A DNA stretch of 50,277 nt from Nostoc sp. NMS2 (GTDB lineage Bacteria > Cyanobacteriota > Cyanobacteriia > Cyanobacteriales > Nostocaceae), in the NCBI RefSeq assembly GCF_017115105.1, contig NZ_JABXKH010000025.1, forward strand, positions 1-50,277, in the 5' to 3' direction. The notes under the pieces are model-generated. The model did not search any database. It was not told where the DNA came from and saw nothing but the letters and a program-made list of their open reading frames with translations. The translations under genes and the position numbers were made by a program. The number at the start of each line of letters is the position of its first letter. The first letter of the stretch is position 1. Shown in pieces: positions 17,556 through 25,525 of this stretch.

Positions 17556-19307
17556 ATGAGCGATCGCCCTTTAAGATTATTGTTATTCGACCAAGACCCG
17601 ATTTTTCGTCTGGGATTACGGGTGGCTTTGGAAGCAATTCCTAACCTGGAAGTAACAGGAGTAGTAGAAACTGATACCACTGCCTTGCAGATTCTAGCAG
17701 AAATTGCCCAAGAAGACCCTAAACAGGTAAATTTGGTGGTTTTGGAATTCGGTAATGGTCGCTCCACCACCAGCCAGCAGCTAGGTTTACAATTCTGTCG
17801 GCAACTCAAAGCCTTATATCCCAACCTGCCAATTCTGCTTCTTAGTTCTGTGCAAGAACAAGGATTGCTATTAGCTGCCAAATCTATTGGTGTAAATGGC
17901 TACTGCCCCAAAGGTACACCACTTCCTGAGTTAGTCGCTGCCATGCAAGAAGTTGCAGATGGTGGTTCCTACTGGTTCCAAGACACGCAAGCAATAATAA
18001 CAGACGCAATTAATCGCGTCTCTCCCTACTCCCCACTCCCTTTTTCTAGACTGCGAAATAATTTACGTTTGTCAGGAATTGGTTACATTGACGCTACCCT
18101 AGCCGCAGTCATAGCACAATTACAAGTTCCTGGATTACCAGTACTAGATCGGGCAATTCTAGCTGGACAGAGGCGAGAGTTACTAGCGGCTCGTTGGTTG
18201 CTAAATCGGTTGTTAGCTTCATCACAAGAAAGGCAAGAGGAAGATATTCCGGTTGCTGATGAGCCGCCTCTCATCCCTTCATTGAGTAGTGCCATTCAGC
18301 CACGGCAAACTGTTTCACCTTTACTTAGTTTGGGAACACTACAATCTAACTTGTTTGCATCTTGCGTTACCAAACTTCAATTTTCTTTGAAAAATGTCAC
18401 AGATGTACCTTTAGAAATTGACATATTTCGTGAAGAGAAAAAGCGGGAATTGCTTTATCTTATCCTGCAAAAATTGACTGAACAGTTGGATGAACTGCGT
18501 GCTTCTCAACTCGATGTAAATCAATTATATGAGGTAAAAAATATCTTATTGCGCGACTTATGGCAAGCAGCAATTACAGATTTTTTTGGAAAATTTTCTC
18601 GAATCCGAATAGGAAATCAAAATATAGAAGTTGTTAATTTATTGCTGCAAAATATAGAAGTTGTACAAAGAGATATTCTCAACAAAATTCCGCTGGTTTT
18701 TGAGTTATATTCTTATCTAATCTTTCAAACAGAATTGAGAATTGATAATACATCATATCCTGTATTAGGTGCTGAAGCTAAGTCCCAAGCATTAATGATT
18801 TTAGAGAACTTGTTGATTCAGGTAGCGAATGGAGTAGTGCAACCACTGTTAAATTCTTTAGCAGATGTGGAAGTTATGAAACAAAATTTATATGGGAGAC
18901 AATTTATTTCTACCAGAGAGATTGAACGGTTTAGAAACGATTTATCGTGGAAGTATCGTCTAATTAATTATATAAATGAGCCGAAAGCAGTTTTTGAAAG
19001 TCGCTACGACCTATTTGTTATTGCTCCTCGTGGTATTGCCAACACTTCAGTTTATGCTCCTCGGAATCAGGAGTTAGCAAATTTTTCTAATATTCCTTTA
19101 ATAGTGACATTGTTTCTAGAATTTAGTGATGCGATCGCACCGCGTTTAAAATCACTATTATCTTTTTTAGGTAGCGGTATAGTCTTCATCCTTACCCAAA
19201 TAATTGGTCGTGGTTTAGGTTTAATCGGTCGTGGTATTCTTCAAGGTATTGGTAGCGTTTCGTTACTAGAAAAGAATCTTAGACGAAATAGCGATCGCAC
19301 TAAGTGA
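17556..19307 (+). CDS. REC-like domain fused to Ycf55/DUF3685 domain
   Basis: A 583-residue protein. Residues 5-135 form a response-regulator receiver fold: acidic pair D12/D14 (LLLFDQDPIFRLGLR), a strand ending VVLEFG, then LLLSS and GYCPKG. The usual phospho-accepting aspartate is glutamate at 64, so normal phosphorylation is doubtful. The remainder matches the Ycf55/DUF3685 type, encoded in red-algal plastids and by most cyanobacteria, with a hydrophobic glycine-rich C-terminus (LLSFLGSGIVFILTQIIG, then GRGLGLIGRGIL). The role of Ycf55 is not established. About residues 155-160, the SPYSPLPF stretch looks like repeat-derived coding. The gene starts divergently from the NACHT gene. Confidence 0.8.
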   Translation: MSDRPLRLLLFDQDPIFRLGLRVALEAIPNLEVTGVVETDTTALQILAEIAQEDPKQVNLVVLEFGNGRSTTSQQLGLQFCRQLKALYPNLPILLLSSVQEQGLLLAAKSIGVNGYCPKGTPLPELVAAMQEVADGGSYWFQDTQAIITDAINRVSPYSPLPFSRLRNNLRLSGIGYIDATLAAVIAQLQVPGLPVLDRAILAGQRRELLAARWLLNRLLASSQERQEEDIPVADEPPLIPSLSSAIQPRQTVSPLLSLGTLQSNLFASCVTKLQFSLKNVTDVPLEIDIFREEKKRELLYLILQKLTEQLDELRASQLDVNQLYEVKNILLRDLWQAAITDFFGKFSRIRIGNQNIEVVNLLLQNIEVVQRDILNKIPLVFELYSYLIFQTELRIDNTSYPVLGAEAKSQALMILENLLIQVANGVVQPLLNSLADVEVMKQNLYGRQFISTREIERFRNDLSWKYRLINYINEPKAVFESRYDLFVIAPRGIANTSVYAPRNQELANFSNIPLIVTLFLEFSDAIAPRLKSLLSFLGSGIVFILTQIIGRGLGLIGRGILQGIGSVSLLEKNLRRNSDRTK

Positions 19308-19325
19308 AGGGGGATGAGGGAGATG

Positions 19326-19345
19326 TGGTTCGACTTCGCTCACCA
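19326..19345 (-). repeat. small dispersed repeat, TGGT/ACCA stem version
   Basis: Identical, on the opposite strand, to the copies at 70-89 and 22420-22439. It interrupts GGGAGATGAGG-type repeats 18 bases after the REC-Ycf55 stop. Confidence 0.75.
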
Positions 19346-19365
19346 ACCGGGAGATGAGGGGGAAA

Positions 19366-19515
19366 TATAGCGGTTCTCGAATGGAAGCAATACAGTTTGA
19401 CCTCTCTCCAAACCTCTCTCCTAAGAGGAGAGAGGCTTTGAATCTTACTCCCCTTCCCTTGTAGGGAAGGGGCTGGGGGTTAGGTCTGTATTGCACTCAA
19501 CTGAGAACTGCTATA
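19366..19515. mobile_element. 150-bp miniature element, TATAGC-type ends
   Basis: The left end TATAGCGGTTCTC and right end, read in reverse complement, TATAGCAGTTCTC are inverted repeats that stay related for about 30 bases up to GCAATACAG on both sides. Inside lies the C/G-rich 89-bp core (19399-19487) that also occurs at 27736 and 48211. No coding capacity. Confidence 0.7.
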
Positions 19516-19519
19516 ACCA

Positions 19520-19550
19520 ATGACAAATGACAAATGACAAATGACAAATG
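19520..19550 (+). repeat. ATGACAA heptamers overlapping a start codon
   Basis: Four ATGACAA units (19520-19547) are followed by ATGATTTT. The fourth unit supplies the ATG of the phytol-kinase family gene. Each earlier ATG opens a five-codon frame (MTNDK) that ends in TGA. Confidence 0.85.
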
Positions 19551-20260
19551 ATTTTATCGGGTTAGCAATTTCTTATATTTACGCGATTAGTCTGCTTGTC
19601 GTTGGCGAGGGACTGCGTAGGTTGTTTAATGTAAAGCCGGATTTGACCCGCAAGGTAATCCATATTGGTGCAGGGATGTGGGTTTTCGGTGTCCTGCTGC
19701 TATTTAATCGCTGGGAAATCGGAATTATACCTTTTGCTACCTTTATAGGACTCAACTACCTGTTATACCGCTACCGAATTATCGGCGCGATGGATACTCA
19801 GGATAGCTCACCTGGTACAGTTTATTTCGCTATCTCAGTAACACTACTTTTCGGGCTACTGTGGCGACCAGATGGGCCAGTAGATAGCGTTGCGATCGCT
19901 GTTGCTGGGATAATGGCGATGACTTGGGGTGATGCACTAGCAGCATTAATCGGTAGACGCTTCGGGCAGCATAAATACCAAGTGGGAAATTCTGTGCGTT
20001 CCTGGGAGGGTTCGGCAGCAATGTTTGTGGCGAGTACGGTAGTGATTTTCTTGGTGCTGTTGCTGCTACCTGGTTCATCGCTGAGTCCCCTAGCAACGCC
20101 TTTAAGTTTAGGGTTGGCATTGTTGACGGCAGTGATAGCTGCTACTTTCGCCACTCTAGCAGAGGCAGTCTCACCCCACGGCACAGATAACCTCAGTGTG
20201 CCTTTAGTCGCGGCTGGCGTAGTGTGGATAATAAAACAAAATCTTCACCTGTTCTTTTAG
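19541..20260 (+). CDS. phytol/polyprenol kinase family membrane protein
   Basis: An integral membrane protein of 239 residues with about six or seven helices. The family motifs are [12 protein letters not shown] (about 34-45), [15 protein letters not shown] (about 128-142), SWEGSAAMF and [15 protein letters not shown] near the C-terminus. This group includes the plant phytol kinase VTE5 and a cyanobacterial relative, which recycle phytol for tocopherol and chlorophyll; dolichol kinases and CdsA-like enzymes are related. CTP-dependent phytol phosphorylation is the best guess. The start codon is the last of a string of ATGACAA heptamers, no ribosome site is evident, and no other in-frame ATG lies close by. 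Confidence 0.8.
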   Translation: MTNDFIGLAISYIYAISLLVVGEGLRRLFNVKPDLTRKVIHIGAGMWVFGVLLLFNRWEIGIIPFATFIGLNYLLYRYRIIGAMDTQDSSPGTVYFAISVTLLFGLLWRPDGPVDSVAIAVAGIMAMTWGDALAALIGRRFGQHKYQVGNSVRSWEGSAAMFVASTVVIFLVLLLLPGSSLSPLATPLSLGLALLTAVIAATFATLAEAVSPHGTDNLSVPLVAAGVVWIIKQNLHLFF

Positions 20261-20271
20261 AATTTTCAAAA

Positions 20272-20538
20272 TTCCGACTTCAAAGGTGCAACTTCCGACT
20301 TCAAAGGTGCAACTTCCGACTTCAAAGGCTCAACTTCCGAGTTCAAAGGTGCAACTTCCGAGTTCAAAGGTGCAACTTCCGAGTTCAAAGGCTCAACTTC
20401 CGACTTCAAAGGTGCAACTTCCGACTTCAGAGGCTCAACTTCCGACTTCAAAGGTGCAACTTCCGAGTTCAAAGGCTCAACTTCCGAGTTCAAAGGTGCA
20501 ACTTCCGAGTTCAGAGGCTCAACTTCCGAGTTCAGAGC
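20272..20538. repeat. 21-bp tandem array, twelve and a half copies
   Basis: The unit is TTCCGACTTCAAAGGTGCAA plus C. Twelve full copies and a partial thirteenth follow without gaps. Nearly all variation falls at three places: GAC or GAG, TCAAAG or TCAGAG, and GGTGC or GGCTC. Because 21 is a multiple of three, several frames stay open through it: plus-strand QLPTSKV or RLQRCNF, minus-strand LNSEVAP. It lies 12 bases past the phytol-kinase stop, with no recognisable promoter or ribosome site for any frame. Confidence 0.9.
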
Positions 20539-20588
20539 TAGTATTGAATACAAAACTCACCTTGACAGCGCCACTTTGCACTCATAAA

Positions 20589-20832
20589 TCAATACAGTTC
20601 AGTTAAGCATTTCTTCCTTATAGCGGTTCCCTGTTGAGTGAGGTACAAAAACCCCACCCCCAAACCCCCTCCCCGCTCTTCGATAGGGGGCTATGAAGTA
20701 CCTCATTTGATTAGGAAAAGCTATATCTTCCTTTGCGTCCTTCTCTTCGAGACGCTGCGCGAACGCATCCTTCGCGGTTTGTTAAAAAAATAACTTTGAC
20801 AAAAAGTTCTAACCTTAACTGAACCGTATTGA
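20589..20832. mobile_element. 244-bp miniature element with 19-bp inverted ends
   Basis: TCAATACAGTTCAGTTAAG at 20589-20607 and CTTAACTGAACCGTATTGA at 20814-20832 are inverted repeats with one mismatch. The flanks CTCATAAA (20581-20588) and CTCACAAA (20833-20840) look like an 8-bp target duplication with one change. A second element (20619-20725) and a CGCGAACG-type dispersed repeat (20745-20764) lie inside. It abuts the stop codon of the FAD oxidoreductase. Similar ends occur at 24513-24532 and about 48066-48085. Confidence 0.7.
20619..20725. mobile_element. 107-bp TATAGC-type element nested in the 244-bp element
   Basis: The left end TATAGCGGTTCCC runs to TGAGGTAC at 20639-20646; the right end runs from GTACCTCA at 20698-20705 to GCTATA at 20725. 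The middle is C-rich then G-rich. The ends resemble those of the element at 19366-19515 and the single end at 44180-44207. Confidence 0.65.
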
Positions 20833-20833
20833 C

Positions 20834-22285
20834 TCACAAATTCCAATTGCGGCGGAAATGGAAGAAACCTTCTAAAAACTCTTGCCAAGCAATATCGCTA
20901 TTTAACGTCTGCTTACTCCACTCTCTTGCAGCTTGTTCTAGAATTTCTGAGAAACTGGGATAGACAGGAGATAGATTTGCTAAATCTTTGACTTTAATTT
21001 TTTGGGACATTGCTAAGGCAATCAAATTAATTAATTCTCCCGCTTCTGCTCCTAATATCGAAGCTCCCAAAATTTCGCCATTGCGTAGCACAATTAATTT
21101 ACACATACCAGTGGTTTCGTCCCGAAGTTGGGCTGCTGCCACTGTTTTAAAATATTGACGCAAAACTAAAACTTCGTCTCGACTAAATAGGCGTTTTACT
21201 TGTGCCTCCGTCAAACCCACTTGCGCCACCATCGGCACAGAAAACATTGCCCAAGGAATGGAGCGATAATTTACTCGTAATCTGGGGAAAAAGAGGGCAT
21301 TGTTCAGGGCAATTTTTGCTTCATAATTAGCGATATTAGCAAAGTCGTAACCACCGATTACATCACCACAAGCGTAAATGCGGTGGTTAGTGGTTTGTAG
21401 TTTGTCATTCACTACCAAACTACGCCGATGCCATTTCACGCCTACCGTTGCCAAATTTAGGGATTCAATATTTGGCTGTTGTCCAGTCGCCACTAAAATT
21501 TCATCAGTTTCAATGGCCTTATCTCCTGCTTGAATCCACTTTTTATTCTTAATGAGCCTCACCTGAATTACTGGTTTATCGGTGAGGACGCACACACCTT
21601 CGACTTCCAACTGTGCCTGAAGCAATATGGCTATTTCCGGGTCAATATGGGAGAGAACATAAGGATGCTTGACTACTAGCGTCACACTGCAACCAAACCG
21701 CGCTAAAGTTTGAGCGATTTCAATGCTTTGGGGAGTTCCACCGATAATTGCCCAAAAATTGGGTAATGTCCCTCCTTGTAAAGATTGCCAAATATTAGAA
21801 AGGGTTAGATAGCCAGTGTCTTGCAATCCCTCAATCTCTGGAATTTCTGGACGCGAACCACTGGCTAGCAAATAAGTACGGGCGTGTAGTAGGCGATTAT
21901 TAACGGCAAAAGCCAGTTGGGGTGAAGATTGAAATTGACCACTGCCAACAATGACATCTACCCCCAGCGCGGCTAGGATGGCGGGAGAATGCTGTTCTTT
22001 GAGATTTGCGGCGACGCATTGAGCATACAGCATCGCTTCTTGCCATGCCATAGATATGTGGCATTCTTCTGTATCAGTGTGTGTGGCATGAATACCAAAA
22101 CTAGCGGCATCATTCAACTTCTGCGCCAGTTTACCGATTTCGGTAAGAGCATGGTGATGAGTAAACCCATAGTCTACTTTAGGTTCCACCAAGGCGACTG
22201 TAGCACGTAGTTGGGTTGCAGCCAGAGCAGCGTAGTATCCAGCAAGACTGCCGCCAATAATTACAACATCGTAGTCAATAGTCAT
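20834..22285 (-). CDS. FAD-dependent pyridine-nucleotide oxidoreductase without the redox disulfide
   Basis: A 483-residue flavoprotein with the fold of dihydrolipoamide dehydrogenase and mercuric reductase: FAD motif VVIIGGSLAGYYAA (7-20), NAD(P) motif IIGGTPQSIEIAQTLARFG, second FAD motif RIYACGDVIGGYD and a C-terminal dimerisation domain. The CXXXXC active-site pair expected near residues 40-50 is absent; the sequence there is DYGFTHHHALTEIG. The C-terminal HPT-SE dyad is also altered to YPSFSE. It therefore cannot use the usual disulfide chemistry. It may be an NAD(P)H:quinone-type reductase, but that is a guess. It stands alone between repeat-rich spacers. Confidence 0.85.
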   Translation of the reverse strand: MTIDYDVVIIGGSLAGYYAALAATQLRATVALVEPKVDYGFTHHHALTEIGKLAQKLNDAASFGIHATHTDTEECHISMAWQEAMLYAQCVAANLKEQHSPAILAALGVDVIVGSGQFQSSPQLAFAVNNRLLHARTYLLASGSRPEIPEIEGLQDTGYLTLSNIWQSLQGGTLPNFWAIIGGTPQSIEIAQTLARFGCSVTLVVKHPYVLSHIDPEIAILLQAQLEVEGVCVLTDKPVIQVRLIKNKKWIQAGDKAIETDEILVATGQQPNIESLNLATVGVKWHRRSLVVNDKLQTTNHRIYACGDVIGGYDFANIANYEAKIALNNALFFPRLRVNYRSIPWAMFSVPMVAQVGLTEAQVKRLFSRDEVLVLRQYFKTVAAAQLRDETTGMCKLIVLRNGEILGASILGAEAGELINLIALAMSQKIKVKDLANLSPVYPSFSEILEQAAREWSKQTLNSDIAWQEFLEGFFHFRRNWNL

Positions 22286-22447
22286 TTGTCATTTGTCATT
22301 TGTCATTAGGCACAAGGGGCAGGGAGCAGGGGAGCAGGGGGGATAAGAGGTAATTTATTTTTATTCTCACCCTTGCCCCCTGCCCCCTGCTCCCCGGCTT
22401 CCTACCCTCATCCCCCGGTTGGTGAGCGAAGTCGAACCACATCCCCC
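22286..22447. repeat. heptamers and C/G-rich repeats between two minus-strand genes
   Basis: TCATTTG heptamers at 22284-22305, G-rich GGGGCAG units, C-rich CCCCTGC units in the inverse sense, and the small dispersed repeat at 22420-22439. The spacer is essentially all repeat. Confidence 0.8.
22420..22439 (+). repeat. small dispersed repeat, TGGT/ACCA stem version
   Basis: The same 20 bases as at 70-89, again between C-rich units (CTCATCCCCC before, ATCCCCCTCA after). Confidence 0.75.
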
Positions 22448-23512
22448 TCATCCCCACTCCCCACTCAGCGCTGTTAGTAAGCGTTGGTTATCAGACTCTC
22501 CACGTACAGCAACCCGGAAAAAGCGATCGCCTAGTTCTTTAAAACTAAGGCAATCACGGATTAAAATCTGGTGATGCTTGAGTAATTTTTGCTGTAACTG
22601 CGAAGTAGACTCTTGAGACTCAACCAGTAAAAAGTTAGCAGCACTTACTTGGGGTTGCAATCCTGATATTTCAGCCAAACCCTGAAAGAGTTGGTTTCGT
22701 GCAGGTGGTAGCCATGCCCAGGTTTGCTGCTGAAACTCTGTATCTTGGAGGGCTGCAATTGCCGCCGCCGCCGCTAGGGTGTTTACGGGCCAAGGGTCAC
22801 GCCATTGCTGCCATTTAGCTAGGCAGTCGGGGTGGGCGATCGCATATCCTAATCGCAATCCTGGGAGACTGTAAAATTTGGTTAGCGATCGCAATATTAC
22901 TAAATTCGCATATTCCTGCACCACCGGAATCAGGCTTTGTTCCTCATTGGGCGGCACAAAATCCATAAATGCTTCATCCACCACAACCAAAGCAAATTGC
23001 TCCAGGTAGGGCAAAATAGAGTCCCGTGAAAATAGCTTTCCGGTTGGGTTGTGGGGGTTATTCAACAATAGTCCTTTGTCATTTGTCCTTTGTCCTTTGT
23101 CAAGGAATAATGACCAATGACCAGTGACCAATGACAAAGGACACTCCAGCACATTAGCGTTATACGCTGCCAAGGTTCGGTAATAGTCACCAAAGGCTGG
23201 AGTGATTAAAGTTGTCGCGGCTAATTGAGCTAATTCCCTACCTATTAAAGTGAGTAATTCTGCGGAGCCGTTACCCGGCAGAATCCACTCAGGAGGCAGT
23301 TTATGGAAGTGACTGAGAGCTAGTCTCAGTTCACTATAGTTTGGATCTGGATAGTGCTTAAGATTACCAAGCTGGGACAGTATAGCAGCGATCGCGCTGT
23401 TTGGAGGCCCCAACGGGCTGATGCTAGCAGAAAAATCCAGAATAGCATCAGGGGGACAGCCAGCCAGTGCTGCTGCCCAGGCTAAATTTCCCCCGTGTGC
23501 AGGTTGCCGCAT
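22448..23512 (-). CDS. cobD: threonine-phosphate decarboxylase-like aminotransferase (CobD type)
   Basis: A fold-type I PLP enzyme of 354 residues. CobD makes aminopropanol phosphate for the cobalamin nucleotide loop. Visible motifs are FSASISPLGPP (27-37), ILPGNGSAELLTLIGRE (77-93), NNPHNPTGK (151-159), VVDEAFMDF (178-185) and RSLTKFYSLPGLRLGYA, whose K212 should bind PLP. Histidinol-phosphate aminotransferase is the main alternative; the opening RQPAHGGNLAWAA favours CobD. Residues 126-149 are encoded by an inserted 72-bp heptamer fold-back repeat at 23071-23142, in frame, probably a surface loop. The start lies 26 bp beyond the HU gene stop. Confidence 0.85.
   Translation of the reverse strand: MRQPAHGGNLAWAAALAGCPPDAILDFSASISPLGPPNSAIAAILSQLGNLKHYPDPNYSELRLALSHFHKLPPEWILPGNGSAELLTLIGRELAQLAATTLITPAFGDYYRTLAAYNANVLECPLSLVTGHWSLFLDKGQRTNDKGLLLNNPHNPTGKLFSRDSILPYLEQFALVVVDEAFMDFVPPNEEQSLIPVVQEYANLVILRSLTKFYSLPGLRLGYAIAHPDCLAKWQQWRDPWPVNTLAAAAAIAALQDTEFQQQTWAWLPPARNQLFQGLAEISGLQPQVSAANFLLVESQESTSQLQQKLLKHHQILIRDCLSFKELGDRFFRVAVRGESDNQRLLTALSGEWG
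23071..23142. repeat. 72-bp heptamer fold-back repeat inside cobD
   Basis: Ends GTCCTTTGTCATT and AATGACAAAGGAC are perfect 13-bp inverted repeats. Between them are TTTGTCC and TGACCAA heptamers around an AGGAATA centre. Its 72 bp equal 24 codons, so the cobD frame is kept. Confidence 0.8.
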
Positions 23513-23538
23513 TAAAAAAGGGTTCCCGAAGACAGAAC

Positions 23539-23823
23539 CTATGCTTTTGGGGGTGCTACCTTTTCTCTAAACAGTTTGCCTGCGGAGAAAGCAGGAACCC
23601 TGGTTGCAGGAATTTCCATCTTTTCATTTGTTTTCGGGTTGCGACCTTCGCGGGCTTTACGTTCGCGTGATTCAAATGAGCCAAATCCCACCAATGTCAC
23701 CTTATCACCAGAGGAAACCGCTTCAATAATCGTTTCCAAAGCGGCAGTTAAGACTGCATCCGCTTGTTTCTTGGTAACACTAGCCTTTTCAGCTACGGCA
23801 TCAACTAATTCACCTTTGTTCAT
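23539..23823 (-). CDS. hup: HU-family nucleoid protein
   Basis: A 94-residue DNA-bending protein. The N-terminal helices (MNKGELVDAVAEKASVTKKQ) and the signature VGFGSFESRERKAREGRNP are typical, followed by the DNA-clasping arm with its IPATRVPAFSAGK stretch. In Anabaena the equivalent gene is called hanA and a mutant fails to form heterocysts; the protein generally compacts DNA and aids recombination and replication. A TCAGGAG site lies a few bases before the ATG. The long upstream spacer suggests its own regulated promoter. Confidence 0.95.
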   Translation of the reverse strand: MNKGELVDAVAEKASVTKKQADAVLTAALETIIEAVSSGDKVTLVGFGSFESRERKAREGRNPKTNEKMEIPATRVPAFSAGKLFREKVAPPKA

Positions 23824-24772
23824 GTCAAACTCCTGAAGGTTTACTTGAGATTCTTTACGGATGCACCCTGGTACACCTGTACTGAAATCTTTGTGATCGG
23901 GAATACAAAAATCATCCTTTGGGAGTATTTTTACTCAAAACGGCTGTACATCCCATCGGCTCGACTTTTCAATGAATCATTCTAAAGCGTTGTAGCCTGA
24001 TGTGGATAGATGAAACCATTAATTTATATAGATTTCAGGATTTTTTGTAATTTTAGGGTACTTGTTTCACTAAAAACCACCCCAAAAGTAGGAAAAAATA
24101 CCTAGTAAATCCCGCAATTGCCAAGAAAACAGGGGAGTGAGGAGGTGGGAAATGGTAAGCATTTGTTGGGATTAATTACCGATGTTGAAGAGTTATTGCT
24201 GATATTAAACAATTTTTAGAGAAATCGAAGACACAAGTTCCCGATTTCTCTAAAAAGTCAGTGATTTTGCTCACTTTTCATGTCATCTGGAAAATCCAAC
24301 ACGAAATTTAACCCTTTAGCGAACTTATTTAGTAGGGAAGGGGGAAAAATTAAAGCCTCTGCCCTACAAGGCTATCCATTAGTCACATCTTTCTTAACAT
24401 TTGTGGTAAGTAGGTTGACGCAATTAAAGCTAACTGGCAAGGGCTATCATTTGTCATTGGAGACTTCCAACAAATAAATTATCCAATCTTGTGGCGTGGG
24501 CAACACGAGCGCCAATACAGTTCGGTTAAGGTTTTTGATGAAAATTAATACATCGCAAAGACGCGATAAATCGCCGTCAAGACGAAAGACTAATTATTGT
24601 AGAGACGGCAATTCATCGCGTCTCTTGTCTTATTAGCGGCTGCGAAAACTTCTTCTGGTGCGTCCGTTATGCAAATAACGAATCCAGGCACTCAACAAAC
24701 CCTTGTAAGAAAAATGCCGAAATTCCTTAAATATGTGGCTGTTGAATATCCGCACATTCATACCAGAGTGAG
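23824..24772. other. 949-bp spacer upstream of the HU gene
   Basis: AT-rich for the first half, probably the HU promoter region. From 24513 it holds an isolated miniature-element end (CAATACAGTTCGGTTAAGG) and then imperfect GACGCGAT-type repeats, including an AGAGACG/CGTCTCT stem at 24601-24625. Open frames at 24280-24477 and 24669-24866 lack ribosome sites and resemblance to known proteins and are not called genes. Confidence 0.5.
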
Positions 24773-25414
24773 TCAATCCCTAGCAGAAATTTTCTGTTGC
24801 ACCCAAGCCCGAAAAGCACGGGTAGTAGCAATTTCTCCATTCTTTTTAGTTTCTTGGATAAATTGATGAATCTCCTTTACTGACACAGGCGCAAAAGTAG
24901 GGCTGGTTTGAACTTCTGAGTATTGTCCACCTGCAAGCGTGTAGACTCGCAACACACTGCCGTTATAACGCCAAAATTCAGGGACTCCCATCGCAGCATA
25001 AAGCCTCAGCTTGTCTATTGCAGACCTGGAATATTCCACCTCTAACACAAGGTCAGGTGGCGGGTCGGTGGCGATGTTAATATTTTCTTTATCTCGAACT
25101 AAGGCTTCATTTTGAATATAGTAGCTACTATCTGGCTCTGCTCCCTTCTCTAAATCATCTCGCGTTAAAGTTAGCGAACCAGCGCGTTTAATTTCCCAGC
25201 CCAACTCTTCGCACAACACGCCAACAAAAACCTCTATTAAGCGATTTGAGTTCTCGTGCGGCATTTGTGGGGTCATAATTTCTAAGGTTCCATTGTCATA
25301 AGCAAATCGAGAATTACGTTCTGAACCCGTTTCCGCCAGCATGGTTTTAAATGTTTGCCAACTGATATTTTGGAGTAAAACCCTATTTTCTGCGGATGTT
25401 GTTATTGCCACCAT
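24773..25414 (-). CDS. Uma2-family (DUF820) putative nuclease, first copy
   Basis: A 213-residue member of the Uma2/DUF820 family, which adopts the PD-(D/E)XK restriction-endonuclease fold and is greatly expanded in cyanobacteria. The core elements are EPDSSYYIQ (aspartate) and DLVLEVEYSRSAIDKLRLYA (glutamate, then lysine), followed by GVPEFWRYN. Biological targets are unknown; roles in mobile DNA or defence have been proposed. It is divergent from a second Uma2 gene at 25526, with 111 bp between them. The C-terminal tail (KKNGEIATTRAFRAWVQQKI) is variable and not informative. Confidence 0.85.
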   Translation of the reverse strand: MVAITTSAENRVLLQNISWQTFKTMLAETGSERNSRFAYDNGTLEIMTPQMPHENSNRLIEVFVGVLCEELGWEIKRAGSLTLTRDDLEKGAEPDSSYYIQNEALVRDKENINIATDPPPDLVLEVEYSRSAIDKLRLYAAMGVPEFWRYNGSVLRVYTLAGGQYSEVQTSPTFAPVSVKEIHQFIQETKKNGEIATTRAFRAWVQQKISARD

Positions 25415-25525
25415 AGTTTAGTTCTCCGCAACAAACCTTTTTGAGTACTGTACCTCTTAATATTACTGTTAAGGCTGAACGTAAGAAAGCGATATGATCG
25501 AAATGACTACTAGAGGCGATACATT

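Noticed and set aside
20224..20606. Three open frames through the 21-bp array
   Set aside because: A repeat length divisible by three keeps several frames open at once; no promoter, ribosome site or homologue was recognised, so I list the array and not a gene.
24280..24866. Two 65-codon frames in the HU upstream spacer
   Set aside because: No ribosome site, no recognisable family, and one is antisense to the end of a Uma2 gene.
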